Shown here in pieces: positions 37,026 to 45,429 of a stretch of DNA of 64,000 nucleotides. The notes beneath the pieces were generated by a model. The model worked only from the letters and a program-made list of their open reading frames with translations. It did not search any database and was not told the origin of the DNA. The translations under genes and the position numbers were made by a program. Source of the DNA: Streptomyces koelreuteriae (lineage in GTDB: Bacteria > Actinomycetota > Actinomycetes > Streptomycetales > Streptomycetaceae); NCBI RefSeq assembly GCF_018604545.1, contig NZ_CP075896.1, forward strand, positions 1,798,001 through 1,862,000. Direction: 5' to 3'. The number at the start of each line of letters is the position of its first letter. Within the stretch, counting starts at the first letter, position 1.

Positions 37026-37816
37026 GGGCGGCGTCCTTTCTTGTCCAGTGCGGCGTCGAAGAGGAGGTTGGTGCCCGTCGTCAGGGCGACGATCAGCAGG
37101 GCGGGCACGACCACGGCCCAGGGCTGGAGGAACAGGCCCGTGCGGTTGCGGTCGACCATGACCGCCCAGTCGGCGGCGTCCGGGGCGACGCCCACGCCGA
37201 GGAACGCGGCCGTCGACACCAGGTACAGCACGCCGGTCAGCCGGACACCGGCGTCGGCGGCCAGCGTGCGCAGGGCGGAGCGGCCGACGTAGCCGACGGC
37301 GACGCGCCACCACGACTCGCCCTGCATGCGCAGCGCCTCCACGGCGGGCCGGGCCGCCGCCTCGGCCGCAGCGGCCCGGACGATCCGGGCGGCGTCGGGC
37401 ACGTTCACCAGCGCGACGAGCAGCGCGAGTCCGGCCGCGCCCGGCGAGAACACGGACGCCACCAGCAGGATCAGCAGCAGCGACGGTACGGCGAGCAGCA
37501 CGTCCAGCGGCCGCATCAGCAGCTCCTCCAGCCACCGTGCGCGGGTGACCGCGGCGGCGAGTCCGACCGGCAGGGCGACGGCGTAGGCGAGGGCCGTCGC
37601 GGCGAGCGCGGTCAGCACGACCGTACGGCCGCCGTGCAGCACCTGCTGCCAGACGTCCCGGCCGACGAAGTCGGTGCCGAGCCAGTGCCCGTCGCCGAGG
37701 GTGAAGGAGACGGCGCGGGGGCCGGGCTCGCCGGCGAACAGGGGCCCAAGGAGGGCGAGAAACAGCGGGACCGCGACGACGGCGAGGCCGAGCAGCAGTC
37801 GGCGCGGGGCCCTCAC
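37022..37816 (-). CDS. ABC transporter permease 2 (DppC/NikC type)
   Basis: A 264-residue membrane protein with five to six hydrophobic segments and the BPD signature ALRMQGESWWRVAVGYVGR (EAA loop). FTLGDGHWLGTDFVGRDVW in the N-terminal part is typical of DppC/OppC/NikC proteins. The GTG at 37816 overlaps the upstream permease stop (GTGA). It pairs with the 37813-38841 permease to form the channel. Confidence 0.9.
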   Translation of the reverse strand: MRAPRRLLLGLAVVAVPLFLALLGPLFAGEPGPRAVSFTLGDGHWLGTDFVGRDVWQQVLHGGRTVVLTALAATALAYAVALPVGLAAAVTRARWLEELLMRPLDVLLAVPSLLLILLVASVFSPGAAGLALLVALVNVPDAARIVRAAAAEAAARPAVEALRMQGESWWRVAVGYVGRSALRTLAADAGVRLTGVLYLVSTAAFLGVGVAPDAADWAVMVDRNRTGLFLQPWAVVVPALLIVALTTGTNLLFDAALDKKGRRP

Positions 37817-38841
37817 GCCGCCACCCCCGCCCGTGGCGTCAGCCGGTACGCCACCAGGTCCGCGCCCAGGTTCAGTACGACGGTCAGGACGCCGAACACC
37901 ACCGCCAGCCCCTGCACCACCGGCACGTCCCGCTCGGCGACGGCGTTGAGGAGGACGGTTCCGAGGCCGGGGATCACGAAGAGCGCCTCCACGACGATGA
38001 CCCCGCACAGCAGCCAGTCGACGGTGCGGGCGAGTTGCTGGGCTGCCGGGGCCAGGGCGTTGGGCAGGGCATGGGCGTAGCGGACGCGGGCGCCGGGGAC
38101 GCCATAGCGGCGGGCGTGGGCGGTGTAGGGCGAGGCGAGGGCGTCGACCATGCCGGCCCGGACCAGGCGGGACAGGGAGCAGACCGGGCGGGACAGCAGG
38201 ACCAGCACCGGCAGGACGAGCACGGCCGGGTGGCCGAGCAGGTCCGTGCCGTAGCCCACGGCCGTCGGCGGCAGCCAGGCCAGCTTCAGTGCGACGACCG
38301 TCACCAGCAGCACCCCGAGGGCGAATTCGGGCACGGCGTAGACGGCGAGCGTCACGGAGCTGATCAGCCGGTCGATCAGCCGCCCCTCGTGGTGCGCGGC
38401 GAGCACGCCGAGCCCGAAGCCGAGCGGGACGAGCAGGGCGACGGTGAGCGCGGCGAGCAGCAGGCTCGGGCCGAAGCCGTCGGTGATGTAGTCGGCGACC
38501 GGGCGGCCGGAGGTCAGGGAGGTGCCGAAGTCGCCGTGCGACAGTCCGGCGGCCCAGCTCAGCAGCCGTTCGTGGGCAGGCTGGTCCAGGTCCATGGCCT
38601 CGCGGATCGCGGCGATGCGCGCCGGGTCCGGCTGGTCGCCGGCGAGGGCCACGGCGGCGTCGCCCGGGAGGGCCTCGGTGAGGGTGAAGACCAGAAGGAC
38701 GACGGCCACGGTCTGTACCAAGCCGAGGGTGAGGCGCCGGGCGACGAAGGAACGGATGCCACCGGGCGCCGCGCTCGACGTACGGCTGCCGCGCCGTCGT
38801 GGCTGGTCGCGCAGTTCCCCGCGCCCCTTCAGGTCCGTCAC
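37813..38841 (-). CDS. ABC transporter permease 1 (DppB/NikB type)
   Basis: A 342-residue permease with ARRLTLGLVQTVAVVLLVFTLTEALPGD near the start, typical of DppB/NikB, and the EAA loop (YTAHARRYGVPGARVRYAHALPNAL). I used the GTG at 38841 because it overlaps the upstream stop as GTGA, the rule throughout this operon; an ATG at 38850 is the alternative. Codons 6-13 (GRGELRDQ) are the inverted copy of a dispersed Streptomyces repeat, so the first 30 residues are probably a recent, non-functional extension and the true start may lie further in, near the RSFVARRL segment. Confidence 0.88.
   Translation of the reverse strand: MTDLKGRGELRDQPRRRGSRTSSAAPGGIRSFVARRLTLGLVQTVAVVLLVFTLTEALPGDAAVALAGDQPDPARIAAIREAMDLDQPAHERLLSWAAGLSHGDFGTSLTSGRPVADYITDGFGPSLLLAALTVALLVPLGFGLGVLAAHHEGRLIDRLISSVTLAVYAVPEFALGVLLVTVVALKLAWLPPTAVGYGTDLLGHPAVLVLPVLVLLSRPVCSLSRLVRAGMVDALASPYTAHARRYGVPGARVRYAHALPNALAPAAQQLARTVDWLLCGVIVVEALFVIPGLGTVLLNAVAERDVPVVQGLAVVFGVLTVVLNLGADLVAYRLTPRAGVAA
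38801..38827. repeat. dispersed GGGGCGCGGGGAACTGCGCG element, copy 2, inside a gene start
   Basis: The reverse complement of the 22389 element (core 38808-38827) lies within the first codons of the DppB-like permease. The match to copy 1 is perfect over 20 bases and extends differently beyond it. The element is normally intergenic, so its place in this tightly overlapped operon marks either an insertion or a misassigned gene start. Confidence 0.75.
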
Positions 38842-40406
38842 GTCAGCCATACCTTGTCGAAGCGCGCCCAGTCGAGGGTGTTGGCCGGGGCCTTGGTCTC
38901 GACTCCCCTGACCTTGCGGGCCGTGCCCAGGATCCAGTCGGCGAAGCCCCAGACGAGGAAGCCGCCTTCGGCGTACAGGCGGCGTTGCATCCGCTCGTAG
39001 ACGGCGGACCGCTCGGTCTTGTCGCGGGTGGACTGCGCCTGCTGGTAGAGGGCGTCGAAGTCCTTGTGCCGCCAGTGGGTGGCGTTGGTCGTGGAGTCGG
39101 TGAGCAGCCGCTGGGAGATGTGGGCCTCGATGGGCATGGCGCCGGAGCGGTAGCAGCACAGGGTGCCGCCGTCGAGGATATCGCTCCAGTAGGAGTCCTT
39201 GCTGCCCATCCGCACGTCGATCGTGACGCCCGCCTTGGCGGCCTGGTCGCGGAAGATGCCGGCGGCCTCGGTGAAACCGGCGGCGACGGCCGAGGTGTCC
39301 AGGGTGACCTTCAGCTTCTCGGCGCCGGCCTTCTTCAGCAGGGCGCGGGCGCGGTCGAGGTCCTGTTCGCGCTGGGGCAGACCGTCGGCGTAGTACTCGT
39401 AGCCCTTGCCGAACAGGTCGTTGCCGGTCTCGCCCGCGCCGGACAGGGCGCCGTCGACGAGTTCCTTCCGGTCGGCGATGAGGAAGAACGCCTCACGCAC
39501 CCGACGGTCGTCGAAGGGCGGCCGGTCGGTCTTCATGCAGAACGCCTGCATGGCGCTGTTGCGCAGCCGGACGATCTCGATCTGCCCCCGGCCCTCGTGG
39601 GCGCGTGCGGTGGTGGGGTTGAGTTCGTGGGCGTATTCGACCTGGCCCGCGAGGAGGGCGTTGACGCGCGCGGACTCCTCGTTGGCGACGACGAATTCGA
39701 GCTCGTCGAGGTACGGGGCTCCGTCCCAGTGGTCCTCGTATCGGCGGAAGACGGCGGAGCGGCCGGGCGCGAAGGAGACGAAGCGGAAGGGGCCGGAGCC
39801 GATCGGCTTCTTGTCGAAGTCGCTCACGTGCTCGGGGACGATGTACGCGCCGAACGCGGCCAGCACGTTGGGGAATTCGGCCGTGGGGCGCTTGAGAACG
39901 AACTCGACCGACCGCTCGCCGGTGGCGCGGCTGGCGTCGAGGTCGATGGGTTCCAGGGATGCCTTGGCGCGGAACGCCTGCTTCGGGTCGGCGATCCGGC
40001 GGTAGCTGTGGAGGACGTCCTGGGCGGTGACCGGCCTGCCGTCGTGGAAGGTGGCCTCGCGCAGGGTGATCTGCCAGCGGTCGAGGGTCTTGTTCGGCTC
40101 CCACTTCGCGGCGAGGCGGGGGCTGGCGGAGAGGTCGGCGTCATAGTCGGCGAGCTTGTCGTAGAGGGCCTTGGCGCGGGCGACGTCGGCGAACAGGCTG
40201 GCCAGGTGCGGATCGAGAGTCTCGCTCGCGCCGCCGCCGGCGAAGGCGGCGCGCAGCCGACCACCGCGCTTCGGCGTGCCGCCGGTGCCGCTGCCCTTCT
40301 TGTCGTCCGTGCCGCCGCCGCAGCCGGTGAGGGCGAGGGCGGCGGCGCCGGTGGTGGCGGCGAGAAAGCCGCGTCGGCGCAGGCCGGGGAAGTGTTCGTC
40401 GTGCAT
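38838..40406 (-). CDS. extracellular solute-binding lipoprotein (peptide/nickel family 5)
   Basis: A 522-residue protein with a Tat-type lipoprotein signal RRRGFLAATTGAAALALTGC, in which the cysteine after LTG would be lipidated. The mature part has the SBP_bac_5 landmarks GGRLRAAFAGG, LYDKLADYDADLSASPRLAAKWE and VTAQDVLHSYRRI. Family members bind peptides, nickel complexes or metallophores. The ATG at 40406 has GAAGGA upstream. The next permease overlaps its stop. In this operon it probably captures a metal-loaded product of the biosynthetic genes. Confidence 0.92.
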   Translation of the reverse strand: MHDEHFPGLRRRGFLAATTGAAALALTGCGGGTDDKKGSGTGGTPKRGGRLRAAFAGGGASETLDPHLASLFADVARAKALYDKLADYDADLSASPRLAAKWEPNKTLDRWQITLREATFHDGRPVTAQDVLHSYRRIADPKQAFRAKASLEPIDLDASRATGERSVEFVLKRPTAEFPNVLAAFGAYIVPEHVSDFDKKPIGSGPFRFVSFAPGRSAVFRRYEDHWDGAPYLDELEFVVANEESARVNALLAGQVEYAHELNPTTARAHEGRGQIEIVRLRNSAMQAFCMKTDRPPFDDRRVREAFFLIADRKELVDGALSGAGETGNDLFGKGYEYYADGLPQREQDLDRARALLKKAGAEKLKVTLDTSAVAAGFTEAAGIFRDQAAKAGVTIDVRMGSKDSYWSDILDGGTLCCYRSGAMPIEAHISQRLLTDSTTNATHWRHKDFDALYQQAQSTRDKTERSAVYERMQRRLYAEGGFLVWGFADWILGTARKVRGVETKAPANTLDWARFDKVWLT

Positions 40407-40430
40407 GGCTGGTCCTTCGTGTCCTTCGGG

Positions 40431-41237
40431 TCAGGGGGTGGGGAGGCGCGCTACGACGTGCAGCCGGTCCCCGTCGGTGGTGGTGCCCGGCAACTCGCCG
40501 TGGTGCCAGCGGGGTTCGGTGCGCGGGCCGGGGCCGTCGTGCAGTTCGAGCACCTCGAAGCCGTGCGCGGTGAGGAAGCGCCGTAGCTCCTGCGGGAACA
40601 GCAGGCGCCAGGCGGAGTGCTGTGCGGCGGGCGGCGAGCCGTCGTCCGTGGTCCAGACGCGGGTACGGCGCAGGAGCTGGGCGGTGCGGTCGACGGTCAG
40701 CGTGGTGTGCGACCGGTAGGCCGTGCCCTGCCAGGCGAACTCGGCGACGGCCGGCCGGTCGAGCAGGTCGGTGCGGCCGAGGAAGTACGAGCCGTTGCGC
40801 ATCTCGGCGACCAGCAGCCCGCCCGGTGCGAGAGCGTGGCGGCAGGAGGCGAGGAAGCCGTCGAGCTGGTCGTTGGTGTGGCAGTACAGCAGGGAGCTGT
40901 CCAGGCAGACGACCGCGTCGAAGGCGCCTTGGCCCAGGTCGAAGCCGTGCAGGTCGGCTCGGACGTAGGCGGGGCCGGGATGGTGGTCGCGGGCGTGGGC
41001 GAGCATCGCCTCGGAGAGGTCGGCGCCGGTCACGGTCCGGCCGGAGCGGTGCAGGGCGGCGGCGTCGCGGCCGGTGCCGCAGCCCAGGTCCAGGACGCGC
41101 GGCCCGGCTCCGTGGCGGCGCAGGGTGTCCTCCGTCCACCGGGCGGCCAGCCGCTCGGGGTCGGGGAAGCGGGCCTCGTACAGCTCCGGGTGGTCGGTGA
41201 GGAGGTTGCCGGGCGTGCCGCTGCGGGAGTCGCTCAT
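40431..41237 (-). CDS. class I SAM-dependent methyltransferase
   Basis: A 268-residue protein with SAM motif RVLDLGCGTGRDAAAL, motif II DAVVCLDSSLLYC and post-motif APGGLLVAEM. Small-molecule O- or N-methylation is likely. The ATG overlaps the upstream MFS stop (ATGA). Placed among amino-acid-tailoring enzymes and transporters, it probably methylates the pathway product or an intermediate. Confidence 0.9.
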   Translation of the reverse strand: MSDSRSGTPGNLLTDHPELYEARFPDPERLAARWTEDTLRRHGAGPRVLDLGCGTGRDAAALHRSGRTVTGADLSEAMLAHARDHHPGPAYVRADLHGFDLGQGAFDAVVCLDSSLLYCHTNDQLDGFLASCRHALAPGGLLVAEMRNGSYFLGRTDLLDRPAVAEFAWQGTAYRSHTTLTVDRTAQLLRRTRVWTTDDGSPPAAQHSAWRLLFPQELRRFLTAHGFEVLELHDGPGPRTEPRWHHGELPGTTTDGDRLHVVARLPTP

Positions 41238-42457
41238 GCCGTGCTCCGCTCACGCACCGGTTCCACGGGCTCCGGCAGCGCCCCGCGGCGGTACAGCCAC
41301 GCGACCGCGCCCGCCGAGGCCAGCCCGAACAGGGCACAGGAGACCCACGGCAGCCAGGACTGCCCGCCCCGCTCGCCCGTGTCCATGGCCCAGCCGACGG
41401 CCGTGTTGCCGAGGGCGGCGGCGACGCCCGAGACGACGTAGAAGATCCCGAAGTAGGTGCCGGTCAGCTCGGGCCGGCCGAAGCGCGGGATCAGCTCCAT
41501 CACGAACGGCTGCGCGATCATGATGCCGAGGTAGAGCAGCAGCGCGCCCGCCAGCACGGGCACGGCACCTGCCATGAGGGCCGGTGGCAGGAACGCGACG
41601 CCCATCACCGCGAGCCCGACGACTATCCAACGCGCCCTGTCGCCGGAGGACTTGAGGCGCTTGGTGATCCTGAGCTGAAGGGCCAGATTGGCGACCGTGC
41701 CGACGAGGAAGACGATGCCCGCCGCCCCGTCCCAGCCGGTCGCCTTCCTGGCGCCGTCGGGCAGCAGCAGATAGAGCTGGTTCTCCAGGGTGAACATGCC
41801 GACCATGGCGAGGGCGAAGGCAACGAAGGCCCGGTTGCCGAGCACCTCGCGCCAGTCCCCGAGGACCCCGCCGCCGCTCGGCTCGACCTTCCGCGCGGGA
41901 AGCACGAGGGCCTGCGCCACGGTGAGGACGGCGAAGATCCCGGCGGCGGTGAGCGCGGACGTGCGGAAGTCGACGAGGAGCAGGGCGCTGCCCAGCAGCG
42001 GGCCGATGAGCGCTCCGGTCGTGGCGAACACGTTGAACAGGGCGAACGCCTCCGCCTTGCGCTCCCCGGACTCCTGCGCGAGATACGCCCGCACGGCCGG
42101 GTTGAACAGCGCCCCCGCGAGCCCGCTCAGCACGGACGCGGCGAGCAGCACCGCCAGCCCGTCGCCGAGCGCGAACAGCGCGAACCCGAGGGTGCGCAGG
42201 GCACAGCCCGCGATGATCACGCCGCGTGCGCCGAGCCGGTCGGAGGCGGAGCCTCCGATGATGAACAGGCCCTGCTGGCTGAGGTTGCGGACCCCGAGGA
42301 CGATGCCGACGACCGCCGCCGACATGCCGAGGTTCTCGGTGAGATGGGTGGCGAGGTAGGGGATGAGCAGATAGAAACCGGTGTTGACGCCGAGCTGGTT
42401 GACCAGCAGGAGCCGCACGGCGAGCGGGAAGCGGCGTATCTCATGCCACGTGCGCAC
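41234..42457 (-). CDS. MFS transporter (probable metabolite exporter)
   Basis: A 407-residue protein with twelve hydrophobic segments and the MFS loop motif GGSASDRLGARGVIIAG between helices 2 and 3. It resembles MdtH/YceL-type multidrug or siderophore exporters. It overlaps the epimerase stop by 17 bases and the methyltransferase start by four. In this context it should export the small product that the ABC importer later brings back. Confidence 0.88.
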   Translation of the reverse strand: MRTWHEIRRFPLAVRLLLVNQLGVNTGFYLLIPYLATHLTENLGMSAAVVGIVLGVRNLSQQGLFIIGGSASDRLGARGVIIAGCALRTLGFALFALGDGLAVLLAASVLSGLAGALFNPAVRAYLAQESGERKAEAFALFNVFATTGALIGPLLGSALLLVDFRTSALTAAGIFAVLTVAQALVLPARKVEPSGGGVLGDWREVLGNRAFVAFALAMVGMFTLENQLYLLLPDGARKATGWDGAAGIVFLVGTVANLALQLRITKRLKSSGDRARWIVVGLAVMGVAFLPPALMAGAVPVLAGALLLYLGIMIAQPFVMELIPRFGRPELTGTYFGIFYVVSGVAAALGNTAVGWAMDTGERGGQSWLPWVSCALFGLASAGAVAWLYRRGALPEPVEPVRERSTA

Positions 42458-43493
42458 GGGCCGCCACCTCCTCGACGCCCAGGCCGGCGAGGCCGCTGGC
42501 GCGGACGACGCCGTCGGTGCCGCCGATGCCGGTCCACGGGTCGTGGGCGAGCAGCAGATGCCCGTCGAGGTCGGCCCAGCGGGCCTGGTCGGCGAGGTGG
42601 ACGGCGGGGGCGAGTCCGAGGGTGCTCGCGGTCAGGCAGCCGAGCATCAGGTCGGTGCCGCTGCCCTCGATCAACTCGGCGATGCGCAGGGCCGCGTGGA
42701 CGCCGCCGCACTTGGCGAGCTTGACGTTGACGCCCTGGACGCGTCCGGCGAGACGGCGGACGTCCTCCAGGGTCACGGCATCCTCGTCGGCGATGACGGG
42801 CAGCGGCGCGCGCTGCGCGAGGGCGCCCAGGGCGTCCGGGTCGCCGGGCGGGACGGGCTGCTCGACGGCCTCCACACCGAGGTCGGCGAAGCGTGGCAGC
42901 AGGGCGTCCGCCTGTGCCACGGACCAGGCGCCGTTGGGGTCGAGGAGCAGCCGGGCACGGGGAGCGGCGTCGCGGATCACGCGCACGCGCTCGATGTCGT
43001 CCTCGGGGTCGGGTGCGCCCGCCTTGACCTTGATGACCTCGAAGCCGCTCGCGGCGAGCCGCCGGGCCTCGGCCGCCGCACGGGCGAGTGCAGTGATGCC
43101 GATGGTGCGGGCGGTCGCGGCGACGGGCGGGGCGGTGGTCCCGAGGAGGCGGTGCACGGGGACGCCCGCGCGCTTGCCCACCAGGTCGAGCAGCGCCGAC
43201 TCGACGGCGGCGGTGACTGCGGGCGGTGTGTCACTCGCGGTCAGCTCCCCCGCCCGCAGGGCCTCCAGGGCGCTCTCCGGATCGGCGAAACGGCTCAGGT
43301 CCACGGCGGTGAGGAGCCGTACGAGGGTCTCGGTGCCGAGTCCGTAGTAGACGCTGGTGACGGCCTCGCCGTGGCCGCGCAGCCCGTCGTGTTCGACGGT
43401 GAGCCATACGGCGTCGCGTGCGGTCATGGTGGAACGGGAGATGCGCAGCGGCTCGGCGAGTTCGAGGCGTACGGTGCGCGGGCTGGACTTCAC
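42441..43493 (-). CDS. enolase-superfamily dipeptide epimerase
   Basis: A 350-residue member of the muconate-lactonizing subgroup. It shows the general-base pair K-x-K (IKVKAG), the metal ligands in LLLDPNGAW, VEAVEQPV and IADEDAV, and the second catalytic lysine in VNVKLAKCGG, as in L-Ala-D/L-Glu epimerases. It should invert one residue of a dipeptide-like substrate. The GTG at 43493 overlaps the PLP-enzyme stop (GTGA). An ATP-grasp ligase in the same operon could supply the dipeptide. Confidence 0.9.
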   Translation of the reverse strand: MKSSPRTVRLELAEPLRISRSTMTARDAVWLTVEHDGLRGHGEAVTSVYYGLGTETLVRLLTAVDLSRFADPESALEALRAGELTASDTPPAVTAAVESALLDLVGKRAGVPVHRLLGTTAPPVAATARTIGITALARAAAEARRLAASGFEVIKVKAGAPDPEDDIERVRVIRDAAPRARLLLDPNGAWSVAQADALLPRFADLGVEAVEQPVPPGDPDALGALAQRAPLPVIADEDAVTLEDVRRLAGRVQGVNVKLAKCGGVHAALRIAELIEGSGTDLMLGCLTASTLGLAPAVHLADQARWADLDGHLLLAHDPWTGIGGTDGVVRASGLAGLGVEEVAARAHVA

Positions 43494-44578
43494 AAGGTCT
43501 CTTTCTTCAGGGCGGGGGCGGCGAGCGGATCGCTGACACGCGTGCAGCGGACCCAGCCGGCGGCCTCCGCCGCGTACGGGTGCGGTATCTCGACGGGCCG
43601 GGTGGCCGCGGCGTCCGGGTCGAGGCCGTGGGCGGCGGTGAAGTCGTCGTCGTAGACCGTGCCGAGGTAGCGGTGCGGGCCGTCGGGGAAGACGGTGGCG
43701 ACGACCGCCCCGGGGTGGACGCGGGCGGCCCAGGCGGCGACCCGGGCGGCGGCTCCGGTGGACCAGCCGCCGCTGACGAAGGCGCCCCTCGCCAGTCGGC
43801 GGCAGCTGTCGACGGCCTCGGCGGGGCCGACCCAGTGGACCTCGTCGAAGGCGTCGTAGGCGACGTTGCGCGGGTGGATGCTGCTGCCGAGGCCGCGCAT
43901 CAGGCGGGGCCTGGCGGGCTGGCCGAAGATGGTGGAGCCGGTGGCGTCGACGCCGATGAGCCGCAGGGCGGGCCAGTGGCGGCGCAGCGGGCCGATGATG
44001 CCCGCGCTGTGGCCGCCGGTGCCGACGCTGCACACCAGGATGTCCAGATGGTCCAGCTCGACGGCGATCTCGGCGGCCAGAGAGGCGTAACCGGCGGTGT
44101 TGTCGGGGTTGTTGTACTGGTCGGGCCAGTAGGCGCCGGGCAGTTCGGCCAGCAGTTCCCGCAGCCTCGCCAGGCGCGCTGCCTGCCAGCCGCCCCGCTC
44201 GGCCGGACGGTCGGCGATCTCCAGCCGCACCCCGTGGGAGCGCAGCAACTGACGCATGGACGGCTCCAGTTCCCGGTCGCCGACCAGCACGACGGGATGG
44301 CCGAGGGCCTGTCCGGCGAAGGCGAGCCCGATACCGAGGGTGCCGGAGGTGGACTCCACCACCGGGGCGCCGGGCAGCAGTTCGCCGCGCTCTCGGGCGC
44401 CCAGCAGCATCGACACGGCGGCCCGTGCCTTCATGCCGCCCGCGGCGAGCCCTTCGAGCTTGGCCCAGAACCCGGGGTGCGGGCCCGGCAGGTCGGCGGT
44501 GATGCGGGCCAGGGGCGTACGGCCGACCAGGGAGAGCAGTTCCCGTCGCGCGGCCGGGCGGAGCACGGTCGCGCTCAT
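43490..44578 (-). CDS. PLP-dependent cysteine-synthase-like enzyme (SbnA/EDDS type)
   Basis: A 362-residue fold-type II PLP enzyme: LVGRTPLARI at the start, PLP lysine in GGMKARAAV, substrate loop ESTSGTLGIGLA and phosphate-binding SVGTGGHSAGI, with NNPDNTAGY between. The lysine context differs from that of CysK/CysM (NPGGSVKDR), as in the secondary-metabolism branch that makes 2,3-diaminopropionate precursors or aminopolycarboxylate metallophores. It probably replaces a beta substituent of a serine derivative with an amine nucleophile. The ATG at 44578 overlaps the upstream stop (ATGA). Confidence 0.88.
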   Translation of the reverse strand: MSATVLRPAARRELLSLVGRTPLARITADLPGPHPGFWAKLEGLAAGGMKARAAVSMLLGARERGELLPGAPVVESTSGTLGIGLAFAGQALGHPVVLVGDRELEPSMRQLLRSHGVRLEIADRPAERGGWQAARLARLRELLAELPGAYWPDQYNNPDNTAGYASLAAEIAVELDHLDILVCSVGTGGHSAGIIGPLRRHWPALRLIGVDATGSTIFGQPARPRLMRGLGSSIHPRNVAYDAFDEVHWVGPAEAVDSCRRLARGAFVSGGWSTGAAARVAAWAARVHPGAVVATVFPDGPHRYLGTVYDDDFTAAHGLDPDAAATRPVEIPHPYAAEAAGWVRCTRVSDPLAAPALKKETL

Positions 44579-45429
44579 CGGGCGCCTCCCGGACAGGAGC
44601 CGTCGTAGCGGTGCAGGACACCGGGGCCGCCGTCGAGCCAGAAGAACGGGTACGGCTCCGCGCACACCGCGCTGACGCCGCCCTGCCCGAGGAAGCGCGG
44701 CAGTACGGCGCTGCCGGTCTGGGCGAACATCACCAGCTGCTTGCCGTGCGCCAGCGCGTGCCGCCGCAGCGGTTCGAAGGTGCCGTTGCCCAGGGTCATG
44801 CCGGAGACGAGCAGCGCGTCACAGCGCCCGGCCGCGGCGAGCGCGTCGGCGACGACCGGCTCGTCCCACTCGGTCGCGCCGCCCTTGAGGTCACACGGGA
44901 CATAGCGCAGACCGCGTGAACGCAGCACCTCCAGAAGGGAGTTGACCACCCCCACGACCAGCACGGTGGCTCCGGGCGGCAGGTCGAGCAGGCCGACGAC
45001 CGTCTGAGCCCGGGCCCGGGACTTCTCCAGCGACGAACCGGCGGGCAGCGGGACGGGGAGGGCCCCGTTCGCCGGGGTGTGCGGCAGGACGTGCATCAGA
45101 TAGGCGTCGAGGGCCGCGACCCGCACCGCCTGAAGCGGATGTTCCAGCAGCCGGGCCACGTCCGCGCCCACACACTCCTCGACCGCGCTGTCGGGCAGCG
45201 CCCCGGGTTCGACCGCGCAGGAGCCGACCGCCTCGCCGAGGCGCAGGCTGAGCACCTCGTTGCGGTAGCCGGTGCCCCGCCCGGCGTGCCGGACGGCCTG
45301 CCGGGTGGTGAAGGCGACGGCGACGCGCAGCGTGCCCGGGTCGGGCCCGAGGGCCCCGGCGCGCACTCGGTCCACGAGGTCGTCGTAGGAGGTGTCGGTG
45401 TCGGTGTCGGTGTCGGTGAGGGCGGTCAT
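44575..45429 (-). CDS. Rossmann-like DUF364/DUF4213 (heavy-metal-chelation-like) protein
   Basis: A 284-residue protein. The N-terminal part (RVAVAFTTRQAVRHAGRGTGYRNEVLSLRLGEAVGSCAVEPG) and the later ATVLVVGVVNSLLEVLRSRGLRYVPCDLKGG plus CDALLVSGMTLGNGT fit the DUF4213-DUF364 pair, whose fold suggests a binding role for metal or a cofactor. Cysteines are plentiful. Codons 5-13 form a TDTDTDTDT repeat encoded by a six-base microsatellite. The ATG at 45429 overlaps the ATP-grasp stop (ATGA). The function of this family is not established; within this operon it may build or sense the metal complex. Confidence 0.75.
   Translation of the reverse strand: MTALTDTDTDTDTSYDDLVDRVRAGALGPDPGTLRVAVAFTTRQAVRHAGRGTGYRNEVLSLRLGEAVGSCAVEPGALPDSAVEECVGADVARLLEHPLQAVRVAALDAYLMHVLPHTPANGALPVPLPAGSSLEKSRARAQTVVGLLDLPPGATVLVVGVVNSLLEVLRSRGLRYVPCDLKGGATEWDEPVVADALAAAGRCDALLVSGMTLGNGTFEPLRRHALAHGKQLVMFAQTGSAVLPRFLGQGGVSAVCAEPYPFFWLDGGPGVLHRYDGSCPGGAR
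45391..45418. repeat. 6-bp microsatellite at the 5' end of a coding region
   Basis: About four and a half copies of GGTGTC in a row lie within codons 5-13 of the DUF364-like gene, giving Thr-Asp repeats. The period keeps the frame, so copy-number changes would only alter the length of a flexible N-terminus. Confidence 0.85.
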
